Source of the DNA: an uncultured Chromatiaceae bacterium | Lineage (GTDB): Bacteria > Pseudomonadota > Gammaproteobacteria > Enterobacterales > Alteromonadaceae | Reading direction: 5' to 3' | Assembly (NCBI GenBank): GCA_946482615.1 | Contig: CAMLSF010000006.1 | Coordinates: 1 to 54,042, forward strand | Length of the DNA: 54,042 nt | In this document: positions 1-8,622 of the stretch, piece after piece | How the letters are laid out: every line of letters starts with the position of its first letter | How positions within the stretch are numbered: position 1 is the first letter of the stretch | Program-made: the position numbers and the translations under genes | The notes under the pieces: model-generated | What the model was told of the DNA's origin: nothing | Database searches by the model: none | What the model saw: the letters and a program-made list of their open reading frames with translations, nothing else

Positions 1-21
1 TCACTGAAACAATCTCTTTGA

Positions 22-53
22 AAAAACAAAGCCAGCTTACGCTGGCTTTTTTA
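22..53. terminator. Bidirectional Rho-independent terminator after mdh
   Basis: A 9-bp perfect stem (28-36 with 41-49) closes on a 4-base loop (ttac). A-rich sequence lies on the left and T-rich sequence on the right, so either strand would end in a U-run. It lies just past the mdh stop and most likely ends the mdh transcript. It could also serve a plus-strand gene outside the window. Confidence 0.8.
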
Positions 54-67
54 TTGCGCGAACAATC

Positions 68-1009
68 TTAGTTTGCGTTAGCAACAAACTCTTCGCCTAA
101 GGTAATGTCAGCTTTTAACGTGCCTAACATGTCGTTCATGGCTTTTTGCTCGTACGCGCTTAATGCACCAATAGGCAACAGCGCTTCGACACCGTTTTTG
201 CCTAATACGATTGGCTGTGCGAAGAAACGGGCATGTTCACCCTGACCTTCCACATAAGCGTATTCAGTCACTTTTTCGCCCTGTAAACCTTTAATTAAAG
301 ACACACAGAAACGGGCTGCAGCCTGGCCCATAGACAGAGTAGCAGATCCGCCACCGGCTTTAGCTTCCACTACTTCAGTACCAGCATTCTGGATACGGTA
401 AGTTAATGAAGACACTTCTTCATCTGTAAACGTAACATCTTTGACCTGAGACAGCAGAGGCAGAATAGTAGTACCGCTGTGACCACCGATCACTGGAACG
501 ATAATTTCAGCCGGGTTTTTACCTTTTAATTCAGCCACAAAAGTCTCAGCACGGATCACATCCAGTGTAGTGACACCGAATAAACGCTTAGGATCATAAG
601 TACCGGCCTTTTTGAACACTTCAGCGGCGATAGCTACAGTGGTATTCACAGGGTTAGTGATCACACCGACTAAAGCTTTAGGGCAGTTCACCACTATGGC
701 TTCAGCCAGAGTTTTTACTACGCCAGCGTTGATGTTAAATAAATCAGAGCGATCCATACCAGGCTTACGTGGCATACCAGCTGGGATCATCACAATATCA
801 GCACCAATCAGCGCTTTATCCAGGTCTTCCTTACCAAAACCTGTAATTTTTACCGCTGTAGGGATATGACTTAAATCAACAGCTACACCTGGTGTGACCG
901 GGGCTAAATCGTACAGAGCTAAATCAGTACCGGCGGGTAAGTTTAACTTTAATAATAAAGACAGCGCCTGACCTATACCACCAGCAGCACCTAATACGGC
1001 AACTTTCAT
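68..1009 (-). CDS. mdh: Malate dehydrogenase (NAD-dependent)
   Basis: The 313-residue protein oxidises malate to oxaloacetate with NAD in the cytoplasmic TCA cycle. The N-terminus carries the dinucleotide-binding loop GAAGGIG (residues 7-13). The substrate arginines R81, R87 and R153, the D150/H177 catalytic pair (H177 in VIGGHSGTT) and NPVNTT near 119 fall at the positions known from E. coli Mdh. Length is normal for the gammaproteobacterial enzyme (312 residues). The start has a good ribosome site (GGGAGA) eight bases upstream. It is transcribed away from argR across a 185-bp gap, the arrangement seen in E. coli. A terminator lies just downstream. Confidence 0.97.
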   Translation of the reverse strand: MKVAVLGAAGGIGQALSLLLKLNLPAGTDLALYDLAPVTPGVAVDLSHIPTAVKITGFGKEDLDKALIGADIVMIPAGMPRKPGMDRSDLFNINAGVVKTLAEAIVVNCPKALVGVITNPVNTTVAIAAEVFKKAGTYDPKRLFGVTTLDVIRAETFVAELKGKNPAEIIVPVIGGHSGTTILPLLSQVKDVTFTDEEVSSLTYRIQNAGTEVVEAKAGGGSATLSMGQAAARFCVSLIKGLQGEKVTEYAYVEGQGEHARFFAQPIVLGKNGVEALLPIGALSAYEQKAMNDMLGTLKADITLGEEFVANAN

Positions 1010-1194
1010 GCTATTCTCCCAATTTACGGTTCAAAAGAAACGCGCCAACAATACTGAAATGTGGCACAAAATACAAATCACTTACGCCTAAAGTCTAAGC
1101 ATTTTATCCGATTTTGGTGTAATTTACTTGCTGAACCACAGTATTAGTCCAAGTTCGGTCAAGACGACCGAAAAAACAAAAAGTTTAAACAAAA

Positions 1195-1665
1195 ATGATG
1201 ACTAAACAATCGAAACAAGAAGCTTTGATCCAAGCCTTTAAGTCCTTATTAAAAGAAGAACGTTTTGGTTCCCAAAGCGATATTGTGGATGCACTGAAGG
1301 CCGAAGGCTTTGACAATATCAGTCAGTCCAAGGTATCCCGCATGTTAAGCAAATACGGCGCTGTGCGTACCCGTAATGCTAAACAGGAAATGGTGTATTG
1401 TTTGCCCCCTGAACTGGGTGTTCCCACCACCAAAAGTCCATTACGCCAGTTAGTGCTGGATATCGAACATAACGATGTGATGATTATTATCCGGACCAGT
1501 CCTGGTGCGGCTCAGCTGATTGCCCGTTTACTGGATTCTGTCGGGAAAGCAGAAGGCGTGCTGGGAACTATAGCGGGGGACGACACTATTTTTATTGCCC
1601 CCACCAGCGTGAAAAACATCAACTTTACTTTAAACAAAGTCACCGAGTTATTTGAAAAGGTCTGA
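1195..1665 (+). CDS. argR: Arginine repressor ArgR
   Basis: This is the arginine-responsive regulator of arginine biosynthesis and catabolism, 156 residues as in E. coli. The N-terminal winged helix contains the recognition helix SQSKVSRML (about 43-51). The C-terminal hexamerisation and arginine-binding core contains GTIAGDDT (124-131), whose aspartates bind arginine. Two consecutive ATG codons (1195 and 1198) are possible starts, and neither has a strong ribosome site. I could not find a convincing ARG box in the gap to mdh, so autoregulation is not shown here. The last 18 bases overlap the end of the convergent peroxidase gene. Confidence 0.96.
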   Translation: MMTKQSKQEALIQAFKSLLKEERFGSQSDIVDALKAEGFDNISQSKVSRMLSKYGAVRTRNAKQEMVYCLPPELGVPTTKSPLRQLVLDIEHNDVMIIIRTSPGAAQLIARLLDSVGKAEGVLGTIAGDDTIFIAPTSVKNINFTLNKVTELFEKV

Positions 1666-2571
1666 GCCAGCCTGTTGTTCCAGAAAAGTAACAGAGGGGG
1701 CGAAAAATGCAGCCCCCGCTTCAATTTGGCAATAATCCAGCAATAAATCTGCCTCTTCACTGTTTTGCCCTAAGCGGGTCGACAGCCACAGAGGAACATC
1801 TGTGGCGTTGGCTGAAAAACCAACAGAAATCATCCCCTGAGAACGAATATCGGCTACAGGCATATTTTGCCAGAGGATCTGTTTGCGGCCAGATGCACTC
1901 TCTAACGCTGTTTTATCAGCGTGAGAATTTGCCAATCGTTGTGCCGAAGGCACCAGCTGGCCATCCAGCTTATTCCGCCCCATCACAGCTTCCTGCTCTG
2001 GCATCGTCAGTTGTTGCCAACGCTGCAAATCATACTGATAGCGCAACATATAGACATAACTACCTGCACTCATAAAGCTTTTGGGCTCGTTGCCAATCAA
2101 CGCACACTGACGTCGTTGTTTGCCTTTAGGGTTATCCGGTGTATCGTGAAAACCTGTCAGATTGCGACCATCAAGATAGCGAAATGCATGCAATTGCTCG
2201 TACAGATCCACATGCTGTTGCAGCAAAGAATAAATTTGTTGAGTCGCAATATGGATTACATCAAAACGGTCTGCCCGGATCTGGATCAACAAATCGGGAG
2301 AGACCACAGATAAATCTGCCAAATTATCGGTAAATTCAGGCCAGGGCTCTGGTTGCTGCTCGGGATATAAATGCAACCAATAGTTTTGCCCTATTGCAAC
2401 AACCACATTAAGCATGGCCTCTGAAAACTGATCCGATAAACGCTCTGTCAGCATAGGAACTTTAGCCAATTGCAGACGTAAATAATGTTCATGGCCATCT
2501 AACGCATTCAGCAAGAGAAAACAGCAATGCAAGTTTGCTTCGGCACAAATGCCAGATTGTTCCCGGGCCAT
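1648..2571 (-). CDS. DyP-type (YfeX-like) heme peroxidase family protein with altered distal pocket
   Basis: The 307-residue protein aligns along its length with YfeX, a dye-decolourising heme peroxidase family member. There is no signal peptide, so it is probably cytoplasmic. Recognisable blocks are NVVVAIG (55-61), [14 protein letters not shown] (130-143, holding the distal aspartate D143), GSYVYMLRY (170-178), the proximal heme-ligand region NSHADKT (H217) and the [10 protein letters not shown]-terminus. Where YfeX has its distal arginine in IVRQSLP, this protein reads ILWQNMP, so W234 replaces it (codon tgg). The usual DGT after the aspartate is DTP. Peroxidase activity may therefore be changed or lost, and the heme role is inferred. 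The gene converges on argR and overlaps it by 18 bases. Confidence 0.85.
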   Translation of the reverse strand: MAREQSGICAEANLHCCFLLLNALDGHEHYLRLQLAKVPMLTERLSDQFSEAMLNVVVAIGQNYWLHLYPEQQPEPWPEFTDNLADLSVVSPDLLIQIRADRFDVIHIATQQIYSLLQQHVDLYEQLHAFRYLDGRNLTGFHDTPDNPKGKQRRQCALIGNEPKSFMSAGSYVYMLRYQYDLQRWQQLTMPEQEAVMGRNKLDGQLVPSAQRLANSHADKTALESASGRKQILWQNMPVADIRSQGMISVGFSANATDVPLWLSTRLGQNSEEADLLLDYCQIEAGAAFFAPSVTFLEQQAGSDLFK

Positions 2572-2674
2572 AACTATCTCATCAGAATCAAAGGTGCACG
2601 ATCATATCAATTTGGTTGCTCCCGGTCAGTAGTTTTCATATCGGTCAGCAGCAAGCAGACAATCGCCCTGTATC

Positions 2675-2696
2675 TTTGTGAGATATATCTCACAAA
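2675..2696. promoter_or_regulatory. GacA/UvrY-type activator site upstream of csrB
   Basis: This is a perfect 22-bp palindrome centred at 2685.5. Its core TGTGAGATATATCTCACA fits the GacA/UvrY consensus TGTAAG-N6-CTTACA with one symmetric change per arm. The centre is about 180 bp upstream of the inferred csrB start, close to the distance of the UvrY site from E. coli csrB. The eight bases between TGTGA and TCACA rule against CRP or FNR, which need other spacing. It also lies upstream of the divergent peroxidase gene, so a role there is possible. Confidence 0.65.
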
Positions 2697-2851
2697 TCAG
2701 TAAGCCAATGCAGCTTTTACTGCAAGCAACACTCTCATAACAAACACTTAAACTATTGATTAATAATAGATAATCAATGAAAAAAACACAGATTTCAATA
2801 ATATTTCAATACAAGTATTTAACAAACAAGGTCCTTTTTCAGTGATAAATG

Positions 2852-2866
2852 TACGATAATTAATTC
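2852..2866 (+). promoter_or_regulatory. Probable csrB promoter (-10 region)
   Basis: GATAAT at 2855-2860 (with TACGAT overlapping at 2852) gives a plausible -10 element and places the RNA start near 2867. No good -35 hexamer lies at the right distance. That would suit an activator-dependent promoter, but the assignment rests on position. Confidence 0.45.
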
Positions 2867-3202
2867 GTCGCCGGATGTGACAGTTCAACAGGATGATGAA
2901 CGGGACAAGCTACAAGAGGTAGCAGCAGGAAGCAAGGATACCAAAGGATTGTGCAGGGCTGCACAAGGATGAACAGGACAGGCTCCGGATTGAGCATACA
3001 CCTTCAGGATGAAGGTACAAAGGATAAGGATTCTGCCGGAGGCAGAAGGTACTCTCAGGATGAGAGTTAAAGGGATAGGGATGCTGCAGGAATGCAGAGG
3101 GAATGTTCAGGACGAGCACAGGGATGATCCATCAGGGATAGTGGTTGGAAGGACGCCACCAAGTTTTAGGGGCCGCGAAGTTCGCGGCCCGTCTTGTTTT
3201 TA
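2867..3202 (+). ncRNA. csrB: CsrB-family small RNA (CsrA-sequestering)
   Basis: About 335 nt contain about 23 GGA triplets, most in the CsrA-binding contexts AGGA, AGGGA or CAGGA. Many sit in loops of short hairpins. Examples are CCTTC-AGGAT-GAAGG (3001-3015), a TTCTGCC/GGCAGAA stem with loop GGA (3031-3047), ACTCTC-AGGAT-GAGAGT (3051-3067) and CTGCA-GGAA-TGCAG (3083-3096). An intrinsic terminator ends it. This architecture is that of CsrB/CsrC/RsmX RNAs, which titrate the translational regulator CsrA under control of BarA-UvrY (GacS-GacA). The length is close to E. coli CsrB (369 nt). The exact 5' end is inferred from the -10 element. Open frames inside it (up to 72 codons) are chance. Confidence 0.88.
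3170..3201 (+). terminator. csrB Rho-independent terminator
   Basis: An 8-bp GC stem GGGCCGCG/CGCGGCCC (3170-3177 with 3183-3190) has a 5-base loop. A T-rich tail with interruptions (to 3201) follows it. It marks the 3' end of the CsrB-type RNA. Confidence 0.85.
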
Positions 3203-3424
3203 TACAACTCATTTTTACTTCCTCTAGTCCCAGTCAGCAGCATCAAAAATGCACCATATTAATGCACCCTTTGCGCCACGCTGATGCAATTTAGAGTTTT
3301 CGCACTAACAATAATGTTGTTTTTTTCAGCAGGGCTCTTTTCCTGTTTGAAAACAGCTGCTAGATTACAGGCGTTCTTTGCAAAATGATTTGGCGACTGC
3401 ACTAAAACAGCGCACAGGTCCGTG
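3203..3424. other. Gene-free stretch between the csrB and amtB terminators
   Basis: I see no supportable gene here. It holds two direct copies of AATGCACC (3248-3255 and 3261-3268) and one imperfect dyad TGCAC-N7-GCGCA (3398-3414). Both recall NtrC half-sites but have no promoter beside them. A small 6-2-6 inverted repeat (CTGTTT/AAACAG) lies near 3350. Confidence 0.4.
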
Positions 3425-3435
3425 GCTAAGACCAC

Positions 3436-3470
3436 AAGAAAAAACCCCGGAAGCTTAGGCCGCCGGGGTT
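3436..3470 (-). terminator. Rho-independent terminator of the glnK-amtB transcript
   Basis: The stem AACCCCGG/CCGGGGTT (3443-3450 with 3463-3470) is followed on the minus strand by a run of six T. It lies about 135 bp past the amtB stop. It is the first good terminator for that transcript. Confidence 0.75.
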
Positions 3471-3521
3471 GTCTGATAAAGACAAAGGACAAGGATAGAC
3501 GAATTTGGTGGTACGGGTTCA

Positions 3522-3566
3522 GTTGCCAAGACCAACTGCTACTTGCGTAGCTGCTGGCTTGGCAAC
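3522..3566 (-). repeat. Long imperfect hairpin in the amtB 3' region
   Basis: A perfect 9-bp arm pair GTTGCCAAG/CTTGGCAAC encloses a further 11-bp arm pair with two mismatches around the loop TTGC. Together they form a stem of about 20 bp with one bulged A. No T-run follows on either strand, so it is not a standard terminator. It lies between the amtB stop and its terminator and would be present in the mRNA 3' end. It could be RNA structure or an interspersed palindromic repeat. Confidence 0.55.
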
Positions 3567-3604
3567 CAGCTCCTGAGAAGCCCCACCGGCTCTTCCCAGG
3601 CTGC

Positions 3605-4876
3605 CTACTTTACTGTTGATACAAACTCAGGATAGGCTTCAACACCACACTCTGAACGATCAACACCTTCATATTCTTCCTGCTCTGTGACACGGATACC
3701 CATAGTCATTTTCAAAGCAAACCACACTATAGAGCTGGCAACAAAAACCCAGACGAAAATAGTAGCGGCACCAGCCAGTTGACCCACTAAAGTGGCCGAC
3801 TCTTTGGTCAGAGGAACAATCAATAATCCAAATAAACCTACAGTACCGTGCACAGAAATCGCACCTACAGGGTCATCAATTTTTAACTTGTCTAAAGCCA
3901 GGATAGAACCCACCACTAACACGCCGGCAATAGCGCCGAAAATAGAAGCTTCTAAAGGTGTTGGTGTAGAAGGTTCTGCGGTAATAGCCACCAGGCCAGC
4001 TAAAGCACCGTTTAACGCCATGGTTAAATCAGCCTTTTTAAACAACAGCATAGACAAGCCTATTGCGGCAATAGTTCCTGCAGCAGCGGCAGCATTGGTA
4101 TTTAAGAACACCACAGCGACAGCATTAGCGTTGGCAATATCACCTAACTTCAGCACTGAACCACCGTTAAAGCCAAACCAGCCCAACCACAGTATTAGCG
4201 TACCTAAAGCTGCCAGTGGCATATTCGAACCAGGGAAAGCATGGGCTTTACCATCTTTACCATATTTGCCTTTACGTGCTCCTAACAGCAATACACCAGC
4301 CAAAGCAGCAGCTGCACCAGCTAAATGCACTATGCCTGAACCTGCGAAATCAGAGAAGCCTAAGTCACCCAAGCTGTATAAACCAAATACTGGCTGGCCA
4401 CCCCAGGTCCATGAACCTTCCATTGGGTAAATCACCCCAGTCATTACCACAGCAAAGGTCAGGAAAGCCCATAACTTCATCCGTTCAGCTACAGCACCAG
4501 AGACGATAGACATAGCAGTGGCAACAAACACAACCTGGAAGAAGAAGTCTGAAGACTTAGAGTAAATTGCTTTGCCTTCAAAACCATTTTCACGTTCAGC
4601 AAAGCTGGTTAAGGTCTGAGCCACATCAACTTCGCCAATACCTGTTAAGAAATAGCCACCACCATACATTAACTGGTAACCACAAATCAGGTACATCACA
4701 CAAGCCACTGAATACAACACCACGTTTTTGGTCAGAATTTCAGTCGTATTTTTCGCACGTACCAGACCAGCTTCCAGCATTGAAAAGCCAGCCGCCATCC
4801 ACATCACTAAAGCGCCACACACCAAAAAGTAAAAGGTGTCCATCGCAAACTGTAAATGATAAATTTGTTCCTGCAT
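3605..4876 (-). CDS. amtB: Ammonium transporter AmtB
   Basis: This 423-residue inner-membrane channel of the Amt/Rh family brings ammonium into the cell under nitrogen limitation. About eleven membrane helices can be read. The twin pore histidines are H184 (GSGIVHLAGA) and H343 (ISVHGTVG). The periplasmic gate aromatics sit in the N-terminal third. GlnK, encoded 11 bp upstream, normally blocks AmtB when nitrogen is plentiful. The pair is the standard glnK-amtB operon and should share the sigma-54-like promoter upstream of glnK. The N-terminus is compact and does not show an obvious cleaved signal peptide. Confidence 0.97.
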   Translation of the reverse strand: MQEQIYHLQFAMDTFYFLVCGALVMWMAAGFSMLEAGLVRAKNTTEILTKNVVLYSVACVMYLICGYQLMYGGGYFLTGIGEVDVAQTLTSFAERENGFEGKAIYSKSSDFFFQVVFVATAMSIVSGAVAERMKLWAFLTFAVVMTGVIYPMEGSWTWGGQPVFGLYSLGDLGFSDFAGSGIVHLAGAAAALAGVLLLGARKGKYGKDGKAHAFPGSNMPLAALGTLILWLGWFGFNGGSVLKLGDIANANAVAVVFLNTNAAAAAGTIAAIGLSMLLFKKADLTMALNGALAGLVAITAEPSTPTPLEASIFGAIAGVLVVGSILALDKLKIDDPVGAISVHGTVGLFGLLIVPLTKESATLVGQLAGAATIFVWVFVASSIVWFALKMTMGIRVTEQEEYEGVDRSECGVEAYPEFVSTVK

Positions 4877-4887
4877 GATTTACCCCT

Positions 4888-5337
<450 letters not shown>

Positions 5338-5345
5338 TCAAAAAA

Positions 5346-5366
5346 AATGCACCAACAAGGTGCATT
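5346..5366. promoter_or_regulatory. NtrC-type site that also forms a terminator hairpin
   Basis: The perfect dyad AATGCACC-N5-GGTGCATT contains GCACC-N5-GGTGC, the NtrC enhancer consensus. It is centred about 95 bp upstream of the inferred glnK start. On the minus strand the same hairpin is followed at once by a run of eight T, so it can also end the acnB-yacL transcript. Either role alone fits, and both together are possible. Confidence 0.6.
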
Positions 5367-5407
5367 TATTCACTGCCAGAGTGCAGCTAATGGGTAAAGA
5401 TCTCCAA

Positions 5408-5782
5408 TCAGGCGGGTAAAAATTGTTGCCACTGCTGAATTAAATGCAGCAGATCTTCCAAGCCGCATTCTGCATAAAGCTGGCTTTGATCCAGTTCCAG
5501 ATCCTGTTCAGAATCCAACTCCATTTGGGTACTTCCTTCCTGCAACAAGGCGTAATGACAAATGACCACTTCGAAAGCCTGCACCGTCAGGCGATACTCT
5601 GTGCCATCCCACTGATACTGGTTCTGAGCGTTCAGCTGTTGTAGTTGTTCCAGCAGCCTTTGGTAAGCACTGGCGCGCGGCTCAAACTCATCCAGTAAAA
5701 AACATTGCAAAGCCAGCTGCTCAGAACTTAATTTCAGGCTGTAGCGTTTCGCATCAGAGTTGTAAATAAAATCGAATTCCAT
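5408..5782 (-). CDS. yacL: YacL family protein (UPF0231)
   Basis: This small acidic protein of 124 residues has no established function and belongs to the UPF0231/YacL family, which is typically found next to acnB as here. The N-terminus MEFDFIYNSDAKRYSLKLS and the C-terminal acidic part with the ECGLEDLLHLI segment match the family layout. The E. coli protein has CGVEDFL at the same place. I chose the ATG at 5782 because AGGAAG lies six bases upstream, while the longer start at 5803 lies inside the preceding terminator. It is transcribed after acnB, with a hairpin terminator in between that may let some reading through. Confidence 0.85.
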   Translation of the reverse strand: MEFDFIYNSDAKRYSLKLSSEQLALQCFLLDEFEPRASAYQRLLEQLQQLNAQNQYQWDGTEYRLTVQAFEVVICHYALLQEGSTQMELDSEQDLELDQSQLYAECGLEDLLHLIQQWQQFLPA

Positions 5783-5801
5783 GCCATGCTTCCTGAAAAG
5801 C

Positions 5802-5828
5802 AAAAGACCCGCTAAGTGCGGGCCTTTT
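5802..5828 (-). terminator. Terminator after acnB
   Basis: An 11-bp stem (5802-5812 with 5818-5828, one mismatch) is followed on the minus strand by TTTT and a T-rich stretch. It lies between the acnB stop and the yacL ribosome site, so it probably limits yacL expression relative to acnB. Confidence 0.7.
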
Positions 5829-5853
5829 AGCTAAAAACACTATTGCCAGTAAA

Positions 5854-8451
5854 TTATACAGCTTGCTGAATAATTACATTGGCCGCTTTGCTGGTGTACT
5901 GGCTCATCTGATGGAAATTCAGGTAACGGTAGGTATCCGCAGCCGTGGTTTCAATCTGCTTCGCGTACTCCAGGTACTCTGGCACTGTAGGCAGACGACC
6001 GATAATAGATGCAACAGCAGCTAATTCAGCGGATGCCAGATAAACGTTAGCGCCCTGACCTAAACGGTTCGGGAAGTTACGGGTAGAGGTTGATACCACA
6101 GTGGTATTGTCGCCTACACGAGCCTGGTTACCCATACATAATGAACAACCCGGGATCTCAATACGGGCGCCAACACGGCCATAAATACCGTAATAGCCTT
6201 CTTCAGTCAGCTGATCTTTATCCATCTTAGTCGGTGGTGCAATCCACAGACGGGTTGGGATCTGGCCTTTGAACTTGTCTAACAATTTACCGGCTGCACG
6301 GAAGTGGCCGATGTTGGTCATACAAGAACCGATAAAGACTTCGTCGATTTTGTCGCCTTCAACTTGTGACAATAAGCGTGCATCATCCGGGTCGTTTGGT
6401 GCACACAGTATTGGCTCTTTAATGTCAGCCAGATCGATTTCAATCACTGCAGCATATTCAGCGTCAGCGTCAGCACGTTCCAGTTTTGGATCCGCTAACC
6501 AGGCTTGCATCGCCTGAATACGACGTTCGATAGTACGAACATCACCGTAGCCTTCGCTCAGCATCCACTTGAGCATCACGATGTTGGATTCTAAGTACTC
6601 AGCAACTGAAGCTTCAGACAAGGTGATAGTACAACCAGCAGCTGAACGCTCAGCTGAAGCGTCAGACAATTCAAAAGCCTGTTCAGCCGTTAAATGTTCC
6701 AGACCTTCAATCTCTAACACACGGCCTGAGAAAATGTTGACCTTGCCTTTCTTCTCAACAGTCAATAAGCCTTGCTTGATAGCGTAGTAAGGGATCGCAT
6801 GCACTAAATCACGTAAGGTGATACCAGGCTGCATTTCGCCTTTAAAACGCACCAGCACAGACTCAGGCATATCCAGTGGCATGACACCAGTCGCAGCCGC
6901 AAAAGCCACTAAACCAGAACCAGCAGGGAAAGAGATCCCAATAGGGAAACGGGTGTGAGAGTCGCCACCTGTACCTACAGTGTCTGGTAACAACATACGG
7001 TTTAACCAGCTGTGAATTACACCATCACCTGGACGCAAAGAAATACCACCACGGTTCATAATGAAATCTGGCAGCGTGTGGTGCGTGTTCACGTCCACTG
7101 GCTTAGGATAAGCCGCAGTGTGACAGAATGACTGCATCACTAAATCTGCTGAGAAACCTAAACAAGCCAGGTCTTTTAACTCATCACGGGTCATAGGGCC
7201 TGTAGTGTCCTGCGAACCTACAGTGGTCATTTTTGGTTCACAGTATTGGCCCGGGCGAATACCTTTGACGCCACAGGCTTTACCCACCAGCTTCTGCGCT
7301 AAAGTGAAACCTTTGTTGGTCACTTCAGTCACAGCAGGACGTTCGAACACTGTAGAGTGAGCTAAACCTAAGGCTTCACGGGCTTTATCTGTTAAACCAC
7401 GACCTATGATCAATGGAATACGACCACCTGCCCGTACTTCATCGAGCAACACGTTAGAGCGCAGTTCAAACGTAGAAACTACCTCATCAGTGCCATGGCG
7501 TTTGACGACGCCCTGATATGGGAAAATATCGATCACATCGCCCATATTCATTTTCGACACGTCTAATTCGATAGGTAATGAACCTGAGTCTTCCATGGTG
7601 TTGAAGAAAATAGGCGCAATTTTGCTACCTAAACACACGCCACCAGTGCGTTTGTTTGGCACAAATGGAATGTCGTCGCCCATAAACCACAGCACAGAGT
7701 TAGTGGCTGATTTACGGCTTGAACCTGTACCTACGACGTCACCTACATAAGCCAGTGGGAAACCTTTGGCGATTAAGGCTTCGATTTGCTTCACCGGGCC
7801 TTTTGAACCTGGAACATCAGGCTCGATACCATCGCGGCTGTTTTTCAGCATAGCCAGAGCATGCAGAGGAATGTCTGGGCGTGACCAAGCATCTGGAGCT
7901 GGTGATAAATCGTCAGTATTGGTTTCACCTGTGACTTTAAATACAGTCACAGTGATTTTTTCAGGGATAGCAGGCTTGCTGGTGAACCACTCTGCATCAG
8001 CCCAGCTTTGTAACACGGCTTTGGCGTTTGCATTGCCTGCGTCGGCTTTTTCTTTCACATCATGGAAAGAATCAAACATCAATAATGTGTGAGATAAACC
8101 TTTAGCAGCAAGGCCACCTAATTTTGGATGATCCAGTAAGTCGATCATTGGCTGGATATTGTAGCCACCAAACATAGTGCCTAATAATTCAGTCGCACGT
8201 TCTGGCGTCACTAAAGGGCTTACCACTTCGCCTTTGGCAACAGCAGTTAAGAAACCGGCTTTTACATATGCAGCTTCGTCCACACCTGGTGGAATACGGT
8301 TTTCTAACAGGTCAACTAAGAATTCAGCTTCACCTGCTGGTGGATTTTTTAATAAGTCAGTTAACGACGCCACTTGTTGCGCATTCAGTGGCAACGGAGG
8401 AATGCCTTGAGCCGCACGTTCGGCTACATGTTCACGGTATTGTTGAAGCAC
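5854..8451 (-). CDS. acnB: Aconitate hydratase B
   Basis: The 865-residue enzyme, the same length as E. coli AcnB, interconverts citrate and isocitrate in the TCA cycle through a [4Fe-4S] cluster. The N-terminal HEAT-like helices are followed by the swivel domain ([20 protein letters not shown] region, near 175-195), which in AcnB precedes the catalytic core. Cluster cysteines are seen in GSCMTN (near 710) and CSLCMGN (near 770). AcnB can also bind mRNA when iron is scarce (family knowledge). A near-consensus -10 element, inverted repeats and a Fur-type box lie upstream. yacL follows. Confidence 0.97.
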   Translation of the reverse strand: MLQQYREHVAERAAQGIPPLPLNAQQVASLTDLLKNPPAGEAEFLVDLLENRIPPGVDEAAYVKAGFLTAVAKGEVVSPLVTPERATELLGTMFGGYNIQPMIDLLDHPKLGGLAAKGLSHTLLMFDSFHDVKEKADAGNANAKAVLQSWADAEWFTSKPAIPEKITVTVFKVTGETNTDDLSPAPDAWSRPDIPLHALAMLKNSRDGIEPDVPGSKGPVKQIEALIAKGFPLAYVGDVVGTGSSRKSATNSVLWFMGDDIPFVPNKRTGGVCLGSKIAPIFFNTMEDSGSLPIELDVSKMNMGDVIDIFPYQGVVKRHGTDEVVSTFELRSNVLLDEVRAGGRIPLIIGRGLTDKAREALGLAHSTVFERPAVTEVTNKGFTLAQKLVGKACGVKGIRPGQYCEPKMTTVGSQDTTGPMTRDELKDLACLGFSADLVMQSFCHTAAYPKPVDVNTHHTLPDFIMNRGGISLRPGDGVIHSWLNRMLLPDTVGTGGDSHTRFPIGISFPAGSGLVAFAAATGVMPLDMPESVLVRFKGEMQPGITLRDLVHAIPYYAIKQGLLTVEKKGKVNIFSGRVLEIEGLEHLTAEQAFELSDASAERSAAGCTITLSEASVAEYLESNIVMLKWMLSEGYGDVRTIERRIQAMQAWLADPKLERADADAEYAAVIEIDLADIKEPILCAPNDPDDARLLSQVEGDKIDEVFIGSCMTNIGHFRAAGKLLDKFKGQIPTRLWIAPPTKMDKDQLTEEGYYGIYGRVGARIEIPGCSLCMGNQARVGDNTTVVSTSTRNFPNRLGQGANVYLASAELAAVASIIGRLPTVPEYLEYAKQIETTAADTYRYLNFHQMSQYTSKAANVIIQQAV

Positions 8452-8518
8452 AGTAATGTCCTCTGGTTAGGTCGCCACAGAGTACTGCAGCGATAGACAG
8501 GAATCTCGAACAGGCTGG

Positions 8519-8548
8519 ATTATAAGAAAAAACCGCCTGAATTGACAC
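8519..8548 (-). promoter_or_regulatory. Sigma-70 promoter of acnB
   Basis: On the minus strand a perfect TATAAT (8519-8524) is preceded by GTGTCA (4/6 match to TTGACA) with an 18-bp spacer. The predicted start is near 8512, giving a leader of about 60 nt. Confidence 0.6.
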
Positions 8549-8553
8549 CTGAG

Positions 8554-8583
8554 TATAAGCAAGCAAGCTTATAGTCGCTATAA
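8554..8583. repeat. Two overlapping inverted repeats upstream of the acnB -35
   Basis: TATAAGC-N6-GCTTATA (8554-8573) overlaps TTATAG-TCG-CTATAA (8569-8583). They lie directly upstream of the acnB -35 element, a usual position for an activator or repressor. I do not recognise the regulator. Confidence 0.5.
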
Positions 8584-8605
8584 CTTTCGTGAATACTCCA
8601 CCTAG

Positions 8606-8622
8606 TTGAGAATCATTCTCAA
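8606..8622. promoter_or_regulatory. Fur-box-like palindrome
   Basis: The perfect palindrome TTGAGAAT-C-ATTCTCAA matches the 7-1-7 Fur core TGATAATnATTATCA with one symmetric change per arm (TGAGAATcATTCTCA), a common variant. It lies about 100 bp upstream of the inferred acnB start and over 400 bp upstream of the hydrolase gene. It may act on acnB from a distance or on an unseen transcript. Confidence 0.6.

Noticed and set aside
1010..1194. ARG box for ArgR autoregulation
   Set aside because: I looked for paired TGAAT-type arms in the mdh-argR gap and found none convincing.
2675..2696. CRP or FNR site
   Set aside because: The TGTGA/TCACA halves are 8 bp apart, while CRP needs 6, and FNR needs TTGAT-N4-ATCAA. 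GacA/UvrY fits better.
2910..3227. Open frames of 69 and 72 codons on both strands within 2910-3227
   Set aside because: They lie inside the CsrB-type RNA. Their length comes from the repeated GGA-rich hairpins, and neither has a ribosome site or any recognisable domain.
3259..3492. 77-codon minus-strand frame behind amtB
   Set aside because: It runs through the amtB terminator hairpin, has no ribosome site and resembles no protein family.
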